From Oceanospirillaceae bacterium (GTDB taxonomy: Bacteria; Pseudomonadota; Gammaproteobacteria; Pseudomonadales; Balneatricaceae): a DNA stretch of 64,000 nt. The stretch is from contig JABSQZ010000014.1 in assembly GCA_013215505.1 (NCBI GenBank), forward strand, positions 105,492 to 169,491, read 5' to 3'. Below the pieces are notes generated by a model, which was given only the letters and a program-made list of their open reading frames with translations, searched no databases and was not told where the DNA came from. The position numbers were made by a program, and so were the translations under genes. This document shows positions 1 to 12,107 of this stretch, piece after piece; the stretch's first letter is position 1, and every line of letters begins with the position of its first letter.

Positions 1-38
1 ATCAGTGTTTCACCAACACGACGAGTAAGTATTAACAT
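1..38 (-). CDS. csrA: CsrA carbon storage regulator, 5' end only
   Basis: The first 12 codons of a minus-strand gene read MLILTRRVGETL, the invariant N-terminus of CsrA/RsmA, an RNA-binding translational regulator that recognises GGA motifs. The start codon is at 36-38, and an AGGAG ribosome-binding site lies about 10 nt upstream (48-52 on the plus strand). The rest runs off the left edge. Its position downstream of lysC and alaS matches the order in Pseudomonas and relatives. Identity is firm although only the N-terminus is visible. Confidence 0.9.
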   Translation of the reverse strand, partial: MLILTRRVGETL

Positions 39-158
39 TAGTAAGATCTCCTATTAATCTTTAAAAGCACGCAAATCAAAAGTCCATTAATCCATTAACT
101 TACAACAATTGATGTGCGCTAAAGCTTGCAATTACTATAAAGCAAACGCATTACTGCG

Positions 159-1394
159 TCATTCACTGATTGTGTCATTTCGGCCTAACTCGAAAGCCGA
201 ATGTAATGACCTAACAGCCAATTCCAAATATTTTTCTGCCAGCACCACTGACACTTTAATTTCCGATGTAGAGATCATCTGAATATTGATATTCTCAGAA
301 GCTAGAGCATCAAACATCTTTGTGGCCACACCGGCGTGTGAGCGCATTCCTACACCGACTATAGAGACTTTGGCAATCTTGTTATCACCTTTTACTTCTC
401 GGGCCTGTAACTGCTTAGCAGTGCGCTGTAATACCGCCTTTGCCTGATCAAAATCATTGCGGTGTACCGTAAAGGTGAAATCGGTGCTCTGATCTTCGGC
501 GACATTTTGCAAGATCATATCGACTTCAATATTCGCCTGGCTAATAGGCCCAAGAATTTTCGACGCTACACCTGGGATATCGGGCACACCCATGATCGTT
601 AATTTAGCTTCATCTCGGTTAAAAGCTATACCTGATATTACCGGCTTTTCCACTTTGTCATCATCCTCTATGGTTATCAACGTACCGGGGCCCTCTTTAA
701 AGCTGGACAACACCCGTAGCGGCACCTTGTATTTACCTGCAAATTCAACTGCACGTATCTGTAAAATTTTTGATCCCAGACTGGCCATTTCCAGCATTTC
801 TTCAAAGGTAATTTCCGATAACCTCTGCGCCCCTTCAACCACTCTGGGATCCGTCGTATAGACCCCGTCTACATCGGTATATATCTGGCACTCATCAGCC
901 TTCAGTGCCGCCGCCAACGCAACTCCGGTGGTATCGGAGCCACCACGCCCTAAGGTGGTAATATTATCGTGCTGGTCGGCTCCCTGAAAGCCTGCAACGA
1001 CGACGACTATACCCGCGTCCAAATCATCGCGGATTTTTTGCACATCAATATCTTCGATACGCGCTTTGCCATGACTGTTATCCGTCAGTATCCTCACCTG
1101 ACTACCCGTGTAGGACCTCACTTTTAGCCCCTGGTGCTCTAGCGCCATAGACATCAAAGCGATAGTCACTTGCTCACCGGTCGCTAATAGCACATCCATC
1201 TCCCGGGGAGACGGGACAACTTGCATTTCTTTTGCCAGGGCGATTAAGCGGTTGGTTTCACCACTCATCGCCGACACTGTGACTACAATGTCATGACCTT
1301 GGTCCTTAAAACCTTTGACTTTTTTGGCTACTGCCTGAATACGCTCAACAGAGCCTACCGAAGTACCGCCGTATTTCTGTACATATAGAGCCAT
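159..1394 (-). CDS. lysC: Aspartate kinase
   Basis: 411 residues, the usual length of a monofunctional class II aspartokinase. It phosphorylates L-aspartate, the first step to lysine, threonine, methionine and diaminopimelate. The N-terminal kinase domain (about 1-245) opens with KYGGTSVGS, the family signature, and contains the GRGGSDTT nucleotide/substrate motif near residue 155. Two ACT domains follow (about 265-410), the usual site of Lys/Thr feedback inhibition. The gene lies between alaS and csrA on the same strand. The 78-base gap from alaS shows no lysine riboswitch. The start ATG at 1394 has purine-rich sequence upstream. Confidence 0.96.
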   Translation of the reverse strand: MALYVQKYGGTSVGSVERIQAVAKKVKGFKDQGHDIVVTVSAMSGETNRLIALAKEMQVVPSPREMDVLLATGEQVTIALMSMALEHQGLKVRSYTGSQVRILTDNSHGKARIEDIDVQKIRDDLDAGIVVVVAGFQGADQHDNITTLGRGGSDTTGVALAAALKADECQIYTDVDGVYTTDPRVVEGAQRLSEITFEEMLEMASLGSKILQIRAVEFAGKYKVPLRVLSSFKEGPGTLITIEDDDKVEKPVISGIAFNRDEAKLTIMGVPDIPGVASKILGPISQANIEVDMILQNVAEDQSTDFTFTVHRNDFDQAKAVLQRTAKQLQAREVKGDNKIAKVSIVGVGMRSHAGVATKMFDALASENINIQMISTSEIKVSVVLAEKYLELAVRSLHSAFELGRNDTISE

Positions 1395-1472
1395 CGCTGC
1401 TGCTCTCTCCGTCTATTACTCATACCATTAAAACCGACCCGACAGAAACACTGCCGAGCCATAAATAAGCCA

Positions 1473-4076
1473 CTACAGCTGCTTTAAATCAGCCAACAGT
1501 GCATCCAGCGCCGCGGGAAGTGCCGCTGCATCCGTACCGCCACCTTGGGCCATATCCGGCCGGCCACCGCCTTTACCTGAAACTTTCGCCGATAATTCGC
1601 GAATGATATCCCCCGCTTTCAGCTTGTTAGTCAGCTCCTTGCTGACCCCCGCCACCAGAGAAACCCGACCTTCAGCTACGGCTGCCAGCACCACGACGGC
1701 ATTTCCCAGCTTATCTCGTAACTGTTCTACTGTAGCTCGCAATGATTTAGGATCAACATCTTGCAGTGTTTCAACCAATACATTGACACCATTGATTTGC
1801 TGCGCATTATTAATCAGCTGTGCACCTTTCGCGGCCGACATCTGATTTTTTAGCTGCTCGATTTCCTTTTCCAGTGAGCGGTTCTTATCGGCGAGTCCTT
1901 TAACTTTATCTAGCACCATATCCCTCGGGCCTTTCACCAGTGAGGCAATCTGCGACAATTGCTTATCTATGCTGCACACTAGTTTTAACGCACCCAAGCC
2001 AGTCACCGCTTCAATACGACGCACACCTGAGGCAATCCCCCCCTCAGATTTAATTTTCAGCAAGGCTATGTCACCGGTGCGCTGCACATGAGTACCACCA
2101 CACAACTCAATCGAGAAGCTATCGGTGCCCATACTCACTACCCGCACTTGTTCAGAGTATTTTTCTCCGAATAGCGCCTGCGCACCTAATGCTTTGGCAG
2201 CAGTGATATCCATTTCCCGGGTAATAACAGCTGTGTTATCCATTACTTGCTGATTAACTATAGCTTCAACTTCACTAATCTGCTCTTCAGTGACCGCCTC
2301 GAAATGAGAAAAATCAAAACGCAACTTTTCTGGATCAACTAGAGATCCCTTTTGCTGTACATGATCACCTACTACTCTCCTCAGCGCTTCGTGCAGCAGA
2401 TGGGTTGCCGAGTGGTTTAAAGCACAAGCCAGTCGCTGAGCCACATCTACTGTTGTGCTCAGTGTCTGACCAACCGTTAACTGACCATTTAACAACTGCC
2501 CCTGGTGCAAATGCAGGTCTCCCTGCTTAGTGCAGTCATCGACCATAAATGACAAGTTTTCAGCACTTAGCACTCCGCTGTCACCTACCTGCCCACCAGA
2601 TTCTGCATAGAAAGAGGTACTGTCCAATATAATGGTGGCTTTTTGTCCGGCACTTAAACTGGCAACAGATTCACCCTCAGCCAAAATGGCGATGATAGTT
2701 CCGGACCCCGTGAGGTCTTGGTAGCCACTAAACTCGGTGGTACCTTGAATATCTAGCTTTTCATTGTAATCGCTATTAAATGAGCCCGAAGCTCTGGCGC
2801 GTTCACGCTGGGCCTGCATTTCTAGCTCGAAACCAGGCATATCAATTGACAATTTATTTTCTCTGGCCACATCTGCGGTCAAATCAACCGGAAAGCCATA
2901 GGTATCATAAAGTTTAAAGACCACAGCACCCGGTATTTCACTACCTGCAAGCTTTTTAATTTCCTGCTCTAACAGGCGCATACCATTATCCAACGTTTTA
3001 ACGAACTGTTGCTCTTCTTTGAGGATAACTTTCTCAATTTGCCCTTGCAGTGTACGCAATTCAGGATAGGCATCACCCATCTCAATAGCCAGTGCCGCGA
3101 CTAACTTATGAAAGAACACCTCGGTCGCGCCCAGTTTATTACCGTGCCTTATTGCCCGGCGCAATATTCTACGCAACACATAACCACGTCCCTCGTTAGA
3201 GGGCAGTACACCGTCGCTAATTAAGAAAGAACAAGAGCGAATATGGTCAGCTACTACCCGCAGTGACTTGGCTTCAAGATCAGCAGTGCCGATAATAGCG
3301 GCGGCAGCTTTTAACAGATTTTGGAATATATCTATCTCGTAGTTACTGTGTACGCCTTGCATGATGGCCGAGACCCGCTCCAGACCTAAACCGGTGTCAA
3401 TAGAGGGATTGGGAAGTTTAGTTTGCACCCCAGCTGCATCGCGATTGAACTCCATAAAGACTAAGTTCCAGATCTCGATATAGCGATCGCCGTCTTCATC
3501 TTCGCTGCCCGGAGGTCCGCCCCACACATCGGCGCCGTGATCAAAAAATATCTCAGTACTAGTGCCGCAGGGACCTGTATCACCCATAGACCAGAAGTTA
3601 TCATCGCCTAAGCGTGAAAATCTGCTCATATCTATGCCGATATCATCGCGCCACAAGGCTTCAGCATCTTTGTCGGTATGATGCACAGTGACCCAGAGCT
3701 TTTCTTCCGGCAATTCCAGTACTTTGGTTAAAAACTCCCAGGCAAAACGAATCGCATCAGGCTTAAAATAATCGCCGAAGCTGAAGTTACCGAGCATTTC
3801 AAAAAATGTATGGTGCCTGGCGGTATAACCAACATTTTCTAAATCGTTGTGCTTGCCACCCGCCCGGACACAGCGCTGGGCAGAGGTCGCTCGGGTATAA
3901 GGACGTTTCTCTTCACCGGTAAAGACATCTTTAAACTGCACCATTCCGGCATTGGTAAAAAGAAGGGTTGGATCATTTCCCGGCACTAAAGAGCTGGAAG
4001 GCACAATTTCATGGCCTTTTTCAGAATAGAACACAAGGAAAGCTTGACGAATTTCGGCACTGGACATGTATTTCAT
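1473..4076 (-). CDS. alaS: Alanyl-tRNA synthetase
   Basis: 867 residues, full length for bacterial AlaRS. It charges tRNA-Ala in the cytoplasm. The class II catalytic core is N-terminal (TNAGMVQFK near 41, then the [18 protein letters not shown] region near 90). The editing domain carries the [11 protein letters not shown] metal motif and the CGGTH cysteine motif (second half). The C-terminal region has a coiled stretch and a glycine-rich [14 protein letters not shown] segment typical of the C-Ala domain. It is followed downstream by lysC with a 78-base gap, as in Pseudomonas. No frameshift or missing motif is apparent. Confidence 0.97.
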   Translation of the reverse strand: MKYMSSAEIRQAFLVFYSEKGHEIVPSSSLVPGNDPTLLFTNAGMVQFKDVFTGEEKRPYTRATSAQRCVRAGGKHNDLENVGYTARHHTFFEMLGNFSFGDYFKPDAIRFAWEFLTKVLELPEEKLWVTVHHTDKDAEALWRDDIGIDMSRFSRLGDDNFWSMGDTGPCGTSTEIFFDHGADVWGGPPGSEDEDGDRYIEIWNLVFMEFNRDAAGVQTKLPNPSIDTGLGLERVSAIMQGVHSNYEIDIFQNLLKAAAAIIGTADLEAKSLRVVADHIRSCSFLISDGVLPSNEGRGYVLRRILRRAIRHGNKLGATEVFFHKLVAALAIEMGDAYPELRTLQGQIEKVILKEEQQFVKTLDNGMRLLEQEIKKLAGSEIPGAVVFKLYDTYGFPVDLTADVARENKLSIDMPGFELEMQAQRERARASGSFNSDYNEKLDIQGTTEFSGYQDLTGSGTIIAILAEGESVASLSAGQKATIILDSTSFYAESGGQVGDSGVLSAENLSFMVDDCTKQGDLHLHQGQLLNGQLTVGQTLSTTVDVAQRLACALNHSATHLLHEALRRVVGDHVQQKGSLVDPEKLRFDFSHFEAVTEEQISEVEAIVNQQVMDNTAVITREMDITAAKALGAQALFGEKYSEQVRVVSMGTDSFSIELCGGTHVQRTGDIALLKIKSEGGIASGVRRIEAVTGLGALKLVCSIDKQLSQIASLVKGPRDMVLDKVKGLADKNRSLEKEIEQLKNQMSAAKGAQLINNAQQINGVNVLVETLQDVDPKSLRATVEQLRDKLGNAVVVLAAVAEGRVSLVAGVSKELTNKLKAGDIIRELSAKVSGKGGGRPDMAQGGGTDAAALPAALDALLADLKQL

Positions 4077-4487
4077 AACAACGACTTTATTTATCCATAA
4101 TCTTTATATAACAAACACATAGAGAACAGAAGAAATAATCAGAACAGCCACAGGGCTGATTCTCCCGCTCTTTATGCAAAAAAATAGCGGCTCATTATAT
4201 ATCGTGGTTATTAATTGTTCGAACTATTTATCAATAATATACGAATCAATTGCAGATTTTTTTAGCAGCAAATTATTAGCAACAAAAGTTATTGTTTAGC
4301 ACGGCTACCAGCGCATCTTTACTGGATATGAACAACGATTATTTACATGTATAATTTTATAAGAAGTAGCGACGACAACTGCTTAATGCAACATCGAGCG
4401 GAATGAAGTTTATTGCTTTGGGGGAGGTGATTTTTAGGAAATAATCGGCGACCAGTTAACAGCAGTGAACTAAATACTCAGAGCTGA
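4077..4487. other. Intergenic region between recX remnant and alaS
   Basis: About 410 bases without a convincing gene. It should hold the alaS promoter on the minus strand; the stretch 4190-4290 is strongly AT-rich. I see no tRNA, no clear hairpin with a T-run, and no ORF with recognisable similarity. Confidence 0.5.
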
Positions 4488-4921
4488 TCAATAGAATTGT
4501 GGTTCATCTTGATCAATAGCGTGGTAAATTTCATCCAGAGGGAAACCCCTTGCCGACATCGAGCGAAGACAACGCTCTTTACTCTTGCTGTCATCTGGGT
4601 TGTATTGGCGGCGATATTTCCGCTTAAAACAATCCGCAGCCAGCACAAACCAATCCAACTCTGATTCTTCCAATAGTCGTTTGGCGAGTTCGCTATCAAT
4701 GCCCTTCTGGTTTAATTCCTGAGCCACCCGGCGCAGGCCATAACATTGCTCAACTCTGCAGCGCATCAGCATTTGCGCACAGCGCTCTGATAGCCCTTCA
4801 GCTCACAGTCATCAACAACCTGGATTAGCAAATCGGCATCGGGGCAACGTTTAGCCAATTTTTGCTGTAGCTCAGGCTTTGAATGCTCGCGTCTTGCAAG
4901 CAGCCTGATGACCGCCTGCAA
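4488..4921 (-). pseudogene. recX: RecX regulatory protein, split by a frameshift
   Basis: RecX inhibits RecA filament growth and normally follows recA, as here. The N-terminal part is readable from a TTG at 4921 (M/L-QAVIRLLARREHSKPEL..., the typical RecX opening) to a stop at 4766. The rest (EGLSERCAQMLMRC...YGLRRVAQELNQKGID... to the C-terminus) lies in another frame, open from about 4802 and ending at 4488. The two frames join near 4793-4802, where one missing base would restore a normal-length RecX of about 145 residues. No ATG lies upstream in the N-terminal frame; a TAG precedes it at about 4939. It is either a recent loss of function or a base-call error. Confidence 0.8.
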
Positions 4922-4993
4922 GATACCACTAACTGACTAATATTGTACATTCTGCCTAGATTTGAACACTTGCGACAAGAGCGAAACTAAAGA

Positions 4994-6046
4994 TTATTTT
5001 TCAGCGGCAGCGGCGGTTTTTTTGTCCGCTTTTGTTGTTTTGCTATCCTTTTTATCTTCAATAGATAGTAGCTGCTCACGGATGGCCGCTTCAATAGCTG
5101 CTGCATCTTCAGGGTGTTCCGTTAAATACTTTGCCGCATTCGATTTTCCCTGACCAATTTTGCTACCGTTATAGGCGTACCATGCACCGGCTTTTTCTAC
5201 TAGCCCCTGCTTAACCCCCATATCGATAAGTTCACCCATTCGATAGATGCCCTTGCCAAACAAAATTTGGAACTCAGCTTGCTTGAAAGGTGCAGCAACT
5301 TTGTTTTTAACCACTTTTACCCGGGTCTCGTTGCCGATCACTTCATCGCCTTGCTTGATTGCCCCGATGCGGCGTATATCTAAACGCACTGATGCGTAAA
5401 ACTTAAGCGCGTTACCACCAGTGGTTGTTTCAGGGGATCCAAACATCACGCCAATTTTCATGCGAATCTGGTTGATGAAGATCAACAAGCAATTAGCGTT
5501 CTTTACAGAACCTGTCATTTTGCGAAGCGCCTGTGACATCAGACGCGCCTGCAAGCCCATGTGCGATGCGCCCATTTCGCCTTCAATCTCAGCTTTAGGG
5601 GTTAGTGCCGCGACTGAGTCAATAATGATTACATCTATGGTGTTTGAACGGATTAACATATCGGTAATTTCTAATGCCTGTTCACCTGTATCTGGCTGTG
5701 ATACTAGCAAATTATCAACATCGACTCCCAGCTTTTCCGCATAACCAGGATCTAAAGCATGTTCAGCATCGATAAAAGCACAGCTCTTACCCATTTTTTG
5801 TGCTTCTGCAATCACTTGTAAAGTCAGGGTGGTTTTACCAGAAGATTCAGGCCCGTATATTTCAACGATACGACCAAAGGGTAAACCGCCTATGCCCAGC
5901 GCCACATCTAACCCAAGAGAACCTGTAGATACAGAAGGAATCACCTCGCGCGGCTGATCACCCATGCGCATAATGGCGCCTTTACCAAATTGACGCTCAA
6001 TTTGGGAGAGAGCGGCATCTAAAGCTTTTTTTCTGTTATCGTCCAT
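4994..6046 (-). CDS. recA: Recombinase RecA
   Basis: Cytoplasmic DNA strand-exchange ATPase and SOS co-protease. The start is taken at ATG 6044-6046 ([13 protein letters not shown]...), giving 350 residues. A longer open frame reaches 6109 but would run through the LexA box, and AGGTG sits just upstream of the chosen ATG. The Walker A motif GPESSGKT lies near residue 66 and Walker [11 protein letters not shown] near 140. Loop L2 is present, and the acidic/lysine-rich C-terminal tail ends [12 protein letters not shown] regulation is expected from the LexA box. The recX remnant follows. Confidence 0.98.
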   Translation of the reverse strand: MDDNRKKALDAALSQIERQFGKGAIMRMGDQPREVIPSVSTGSLGLDVALGIGGLPFGRIVEIYGPESSGKTTLTLQVIAEAQKMGKSCAFIDAEHALDPGYAEKLGVDVDNLLVSQPDTGEQALEITDMLIRSNTIDVIIIDSVAALTPKAEIEGEMGASHMGLQARLMSQALRKMTGSVKNANCLLIFINQIRMKIGVMFGSPETTTGGNALKFYASVRLDIRRIGAIKQGDEVIGNETRVKVVKNKVAAPFKQAEFQILFGKGIYRMGELIDMGVKQGLVEKAGAWYAYNGSKIGQGKSNAAKYLTEHPEDAAAIEAAIREQLLSIEDKKDSKTTKADKKTAAAAEK

Positions 6047-6095
6047 TTTTTTCACCTGGGCTGGAATAGCAATTTTGTATTTAGTGCGCAAAACA

Positions 6096-6111
6096 CTGTA
6101 TGAATACACAG
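6096..6111 (-). promoter_or_regulatory. LexA (SOS) box of recA
   Basis: The sequence CTGTATGAATACACAG is CTGT-N8-ACAG, the gammaproteobacterial LexA operator core, flanked by C/A and C/A. It lies 50-65 bases upstream of the recA start chosen here, on the correct side, and supports that shorter start. LexA repression of recA is established for the family; the assignment here rests on the motif. Confidence 0.9.
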
Positions 6112-6404
6112 CATTATGCGCAGTATTATTTTAAAAGCAAGCATATTTATACAATTGCCGTCCACAGATAACACTATCAGATGCAGTCATTTCACTTTTA
6201 CTGAATGCTAAATGGCCGCAACTCCCCGAGATCCGGGTTAACGGTATAATTAAGGGGGTAGAAAAACATTTTCTCTGGGCAAAAAATCAAAGCTAATTAA
6301 TTTATCGGCGCTGCGAAATAGCCAGTGGATTTAATCTTCACTGAGAACAATCCGCCTTTTACTTGGCTGGTGTTGCTTTAATCTGTGGAATCTTACTGTC
6401 TTTT

Positions 6405-7346
6405 TTAAACTTCACCTGTCAATGCCTTGCTACTCCCACGGCCTAAATATTGCGACATCATTGCGACGACGATAACGGAAAACACTATTCTCAACCATAA
6501 TATCGCCGTAACATCCGCACCCAGTAACAATATCAACAGCGTATCTTCAATTAAACTGTGCGCTAAGCTCAGCAGGCTGATAGATAGCAATACATCCCGC
6601 TTGCTTATACTGCCACTTTTAATTTCCGCTATCAGCAACCCGGCGCCAAAGCTCAAGCCTAAAGTAATGCCTATAATGGTTATATTACTGGCGTCTTTAG
6701 TAATATTAAGCAGTTTGAACAGCGGTGACAACGCCAGCTGCATCAACTTTTCTACACCGATCAACCGCAGGAACCGCAGCAATATCATCAGTGCCAAGAT
6801 AATAAAGAAGATACTCCCCAACAATAGCAATTGATCCACTGCCCACTGCCACAGGCTCTGCTCCAATTGCTCACTTTGCCACAGCAACACAGCCGGCTGC
6901 TGTTGATAATCAAGTTCTGAGTACAAGTAATTTACCAGCGCCGCCAGTAACAACCCTCCTCCAAGTTTCAGGCTTATAGTCAGGCGCCAGCTGACCCCCA
7001 CCATTTTCGCAACTGCCCCCTCCATAGGTATGGAGTGAGACAGCAATATCAAAATGCCCATCACAGACACTTGTGCCACACTCAACTGCATACTGGCAGT
7101 GACATCCACAAACACTATCATGGCGGTATAGATGTTAGTCAGAATTGCTGTGGCCCAAATAATTCCCATCTGTTCCGGCAGGCCGACAAACTTCATAAAA
7201 GGCGACAGTAAGGTCGACAACCACAGCGTCCCCCCTAACAGATCCAGAATTTTTACCAAAACAATAGTCGGTACCATTACTTTCAGTAACGTCAGATACA
7301 CTCCAGTTACCTGTTTAAGCAAATCTTTTATCGCCGCGCTAACCAT
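6405..7346 (-). CDS. Nucleoside-recognition (Gate) domain membrane protein
   Basis: 313 residues, almost entirely hydrophobic, with about eight membrane segments arranged as two related halves (about 15-150 and 165-305). The patterns GILILLSHSIPMEGA and ISLLSLAHSLIEDTLL resemble the Gate domain of SpmA/SpmB- and YjiH-like proteins. Substrate is unknown; the family name nucleoside recognition is historical. It stands alone between recA and a divergent lrp gene, occupying the slot upstream of recA where cinA sits in Pseudomonas. I can support the family, not a function. Confidence 0.7.
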   Translation of the reverse strand: MVSAAIKDLLKQVTGVYLTLLKVMVPTIVLVKILDLLGGTLWLSTLLSPFMKFVGLPEQMGIIWATAILTNIYTAMIVFVDVTASMQLSVAQVSVMGILILLSHSIPMEGAVAKMVGVSWRLTISLKLGGGLLLAALVNYLYSELDYQQQPAVLLWQSEQLEQSLWQWAVDQLLLLGSIFFIILALMILLRFLRLIGVEKLMQLALSPLFKLLNITKDASNITIIGITLGLSFGAGLLIAEIKSGSISKRDVLLSISLLSLAHSLIEDTLLILLLGADVTAILWLRIVFSVIVVAMMSQYLGRGSSKALTGEV

Positions 7347-7468
7347 CTTAAAACTACCTTCTAAGTGCCCTTATTGAGCCTCTATTATAGTGACCTGTTG
7401 AAGAAATAATTCCATTTTCTCACCTATTAACTTAATATTTATTTCTTTTTCAGCCGGTTTAATTAATT

Positions 7469-7933
7469 ATGTTTCTCGATCGCTTAGATAAAGCTATTTT
7501 ACGTCAATTACAGTCTGATTCTTCCGTCAGTAACTTAAAACTGGCCGAAATTGTTGGTCTTTCGGCACCCGCCTGTCTTAAACGGGTTAAGCGCCTGCAA
7601 CATCAAGGAGTCATCTGCCGCCAGGTAGCGCTGTTAAATCAAAGTGCCTTTGGCACAAGTCTACATATGATAGTAGAGATAATGATGCAACAAGACCGGT
7701 TGGACTTGAACGATGCTTTCATCAAACGTATCCAAGCGGCTGATGAAGTACACGAGTGTTACAAAGTGACCGGCGAAGTTGATTTTGTATTAATCGTCGT
7801 AGTGCCTGACATGCCCAGCTATGAAGACTTTTGTCAGCGAGTTATTTATCAGGAGCGAAATTTGCGCAATTTTCGCACCCTTATTTCCATGAACCGGGTC
7901 AAATACGACACCCGTGTTCATATCCCGGATTAA
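7469..7933 (+). CDS. Lrp/AsnC family transcriptional regulator
   Basis: 154 residues. The N-terminal winged HTH (about 5-50, LDKAILRQLQSDSSVSNLKLAEIVGLS) is followed by an AsnC-type ligand-binding RAM domain (about 70-145, including the CYKVTGEVDFVLIV pattern). Such proteins sense amino acids and often control the adjacent gene. It lies 60 bases upstream of a class I aminotransferase on the same strand, which is the likely target. It is divergent from the Gate protein, so the 7347-7468 gap probably carries both promoters. Confidence 0.88.
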   Translation: MFLDRLDKAILRQLQSDSSVSNLKLAEIVGLSAPACLKRVKRLQHQGVICRQVALLNQSAFGTSLHMIVEIMMQQDRLDLNDAFIKRIQAADEVHECYKVTGEVDFVLIVVVPDMPSYEDFCQRVIYQERNLRNFRTLISMNRVKYDTRVHIPD

Positions 7934-7957
7934 TATTGTAGACTCAGCGTAACTTAG

Positions 7958-9857
<1,900 letters not shown>

Positions 9858-9880
9858 TTATCAAACTCCTAAAATCTATA

Positions 9881-10519
9881 TTAGATACCCTGTAAATAAT
9901 TTAAAATACTTTGTTTTGCCGCATCGATATGCGAACGCATCTCCTGCGCTGCCCGCTCCGGCTGGTTGGCCTCGAGCGCATCCAGGATGGCTATGTGCTC
10001 GCTACATCCCGGTTGCAGTCGTTTTGGTAGCTGTCGGTGATCAAACATCCGGGTACGCATGCGCAGATTTAACAGCATTTGCGCCAGCAACTTATTGCCG
10101 CTACTCGACGCGATACCATTGTGAATGGCATCATCGACGTTCCAGTGCTGCTCGGCAGTATTACTCTGCGACGCCAACAGTTGCGTTATCATGCTGCGCC
10201 ACTGCTGTATTTGTTCTCTATCGATCCGCCCGCAGGCCAAACGCACGCTCTCGATTTCCAACAGAGTACGCACATTGAGAATCTCCATGAACTCATTCAC
10301 ACCGATGTTGAGCACTTGTAACTGCCCATCGCTGCGCGATAACAAGCCCTCAGCCTCCAGTTGATTTAGAGCCTCGCGCACCGGAGTGCGGGAAACATCC
10401 AGCTTTAACGCCAGCTGCCGCTCTTTAATCAGACTGCCGCCGGGCAGTTCTCTGCAAAGTAGTAATTGTAAAATTTTTTGATATACCGCCGCACTCAAGC
10501 CGCTTTTAATCTGTTTCAT
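9881..10519 (-). CDS. GntR-family (FadR/FCD) transcriptional regulator
   Basis: 212 residues: an N-terminal GntR winged helix (about 10-70, LALKLDVSRTPVREALNQLEAEGLL) and an all-helical FCD effector domain (about 85-205) with conserved D and H residues that usually bind a metal (DDAIHNGIA, then H around 170-195). Such repressors respond to small carboxylates. It is divergent from the hydantoinase operon, and the tandem TGGTATACCA sites in the gap are ideal FCD operators. It probably controls both directions, including the racemase behind it. Confidence 0.9.
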   Translation of the reverse strand: MKQIKSGLSAAVYQKILQLLLCRELPGGSLIKERQLALKLDVSRTPVREALNQLEAEGLLSRSDGQLQVLNIGVNEFMEILNVRTLLEIESVRLACGRIDREQIQQWRSMITQLLASQSNTAEQHWNVDDAIHNGIASSSGNKLLAQMLLNLRMRTRMFDHRQLPKRLQPGCSEHIAILDALEANQPERAAQEMRSHIDAAKQSILNYLQGI

Positions 10520-10579
10520 AAATCTTCTTGCTGACTAAATTTTGCCATTGTCGTTTATTTGTCACTATTTAACCAGATC

Positions 10580-10612
10580 TTGACATGGTATACCAGTGGT
10601 ATACCATGTCAA
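10580..10612. promoter_or_regulatory. Perfect 15-bp inverted repeat with two GntR/FCD operators
   Basis: TTGACATGGTATACC (10580-10594), spacer AGT, then its exact reverse complement (10598-10612). Inside it, the self-complementary decamer TGGTATACCA occurs twice (10586-10595 and 10597-10606), 11 bases apart, that is one helical turn. The decamer matches the GTnTAC-type sites bound by FCD-class GntR regulators. It sits between the divergent GntR gene and the hydantoinase gene, just 5' of the latter's GGGAGAG ribosome-binding site. Confidence 0.85.
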
Positions 10613-10634
10613 AACATTAACCGGGAGAGTTTGT

Positions 10635-12107
10635 ATGTACGATATGATCATCAAAGGTGGCACAGTAGTAACTGCAGCAGATACCGTGGTACAAGATATC
10701 GCCATCAGCAACGGTAAGATAGTTGCCCTTGGAGCTGACTTAGGTGAAGCGACGCAGTTAATTGAGGCCAGCGGTAAGATTATCACCCCCGGCGGAATCG
10801 ACAGTCACTGTCATATTGAGCAAAAATCTTCCTCGGGATTGATGACTGCCGATGATTTTTACAGCGCTTCACGCTCGGCGGCCTTTGGCGGCACGACCAC
10901 TATCATCCCCTTCGCCGCTCAGCATAAAGGCCAGAGTTTGTATGATGTTTTTGATGACTATCATCGTCGGGCCACTGAGAAATCGGTAATTGATTACGCC
11001 TATCACCTTATTATTGCCGACCCCACAGAAGCTGTGATGGGAGAACAACTAGAGGCAATGATCGAGCGGGGCATCACCTCCTTTAAAATCTATATGACCT
11101 ACGAGTCGCTCAAACTGGATGACTATCAAATTCTCGAGGTACTGTTTCGCGCTCGCGAGCTACAGTCGCTGGTGATGATTCACGCCGAAAACAATGATGT
11201 TATCCGCTGGCTAACCGATAAATTATTAGCCCTGGGCCATAGTCAGCCAAAATATCACGCCATCAGCCACGCCCGCATCGCCGAAAGTGAAGCCACTCAC
11301 AGGGCGATCTCGCTGGCCGAATTATTAGATACTCCACTGTTGATAGTGCATGTCTCATCGGCAGAAGCCACCGCAGAAATCCGTCGCGCTCAGGAGCGTG
11401 GCTTGAAGATATACGGCGAGACCTGCCCGCAGTACTTGTTTTTGACTGCCGAAGATTTAGATCGCGATGGCATGGACGGTGCCATGTTCTGTTGCAGCCC
11501 GCCACCGCGAGACCAGGCGGCTCAAGATGTGATCTGGCGGGGACTGTGCAACGGTACTTTTGAAGTTTTCTCCTCCGACCACTCGCCCTATCGTTTTGAC
11601 TCCAGCGGTAAGTTAGCCGCAGGTGACAACCCCAGTTTCGATAAGATCGCCAACGGAGTTCCGGGATTGGAGATACGCCTGCCGATGCTTTACTCCGCTG
11701 GAGTGGGCACAGGGCGTATGAGTTTAAACCAGTTTGTCGCTGTGACCGCTACCAATGCCGCCAAAATGTACGGTATCTACCCGCAAAAAGGCACTATTGC
11801 TGTGGGCTCTGATGCGGACATCGTAATTTGGGACAGTCAGCGTAAGGTAACGCTGAGCACTGAAATGTTACACGATGAAGCTGGCTACACCCCCTACAGC
11901 GGCACCCAAGTGACCGGTTGGCCAGAGCTGGTTTTGAGCCGCGGCCGCACAGTGATTGCCAACAACGAATTACAGGTTGAACGCGGATCTGGCGCCTACG
12001 TGCACTGCGGTCTCTCTGCGTACGCCATCCCCAGCGGCAAAGCTGTCAGCGAACTAACTCCCGCCAGTAATTTCGGCGCAAAAATTCTCGGAGCTAACAA
12101 TGAATAA
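10635..12107 (+). CDS. Hydantoinase/dihydropyrimidinase-like amidohydrolase
   Basis: The start ATG 10635 follows GGGAGAG (10623-10629); a longer frame from 10596 would run through the operator. 490 residues. Ligands of a binuclear metal centre are all recognisable: HxH in GIDSHCHIE (about 57-62), the lysine to be carboxylated in SFKIYMTY (about 150), histidines in MIHAEN (about 183) and IVHVSS (about 240), and Asp in SSDHSPY (about 316). The family hydrolyses cyclic amides (hydantoins, dihydropyrimidines). The residues after HxH (EQKSSSG) differ from the usual EMPF/DMPF, so an unusual substrate is possible. It overlaps the next gene by 8 bases. Confidence 0.87.
   Translation: MYDMIIKGGTVVTAADTVVQDIAISNGKIVALGADLGEATQLIEASGKIITPGGIDSHCHIEQKSSSGLMTADDFYSASRSAAFGGTTTIIPFAAQHKGQSLYDVFDDYHRRATEKSVIDYAYHLIIADPTEAVMGEQLEAMIERGITSFKIYMTYESLKLDDYQILEVLFRARELQSLVMIHAENNDVIRWLTDKLLALGHSQPKYHAISHARIAESEATHRAISLAELLDTPLLIVHVSSAEATAEIRRAQERGLKIYGETCPQYLFLTAEDLDRDGMDGAMFCCSPPPRDQAAQDVIWRGLCNGTFEVFSSDHSPYRFDSSGKLAAGDNPSFDKIANGVPGLEIRLPMLYSAGVGTGRMSLNQFVAVTATNAAKMYGIYPQKGTIAVGSDADIVIWDSQRKVTLSTEMLHDEAGYTPYSGTQVTGWPELVLSRGRTVIANNELQVERGSGAYVHCGLSAYAIPSGKAVSELTPASNFGAKILGANNE

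Noticed and set aside
6047..6109. 21-codon N-terminal extension of RecA
   Set aside because: Crosses the LexA box and departs from the conserved RecA N-terminus.
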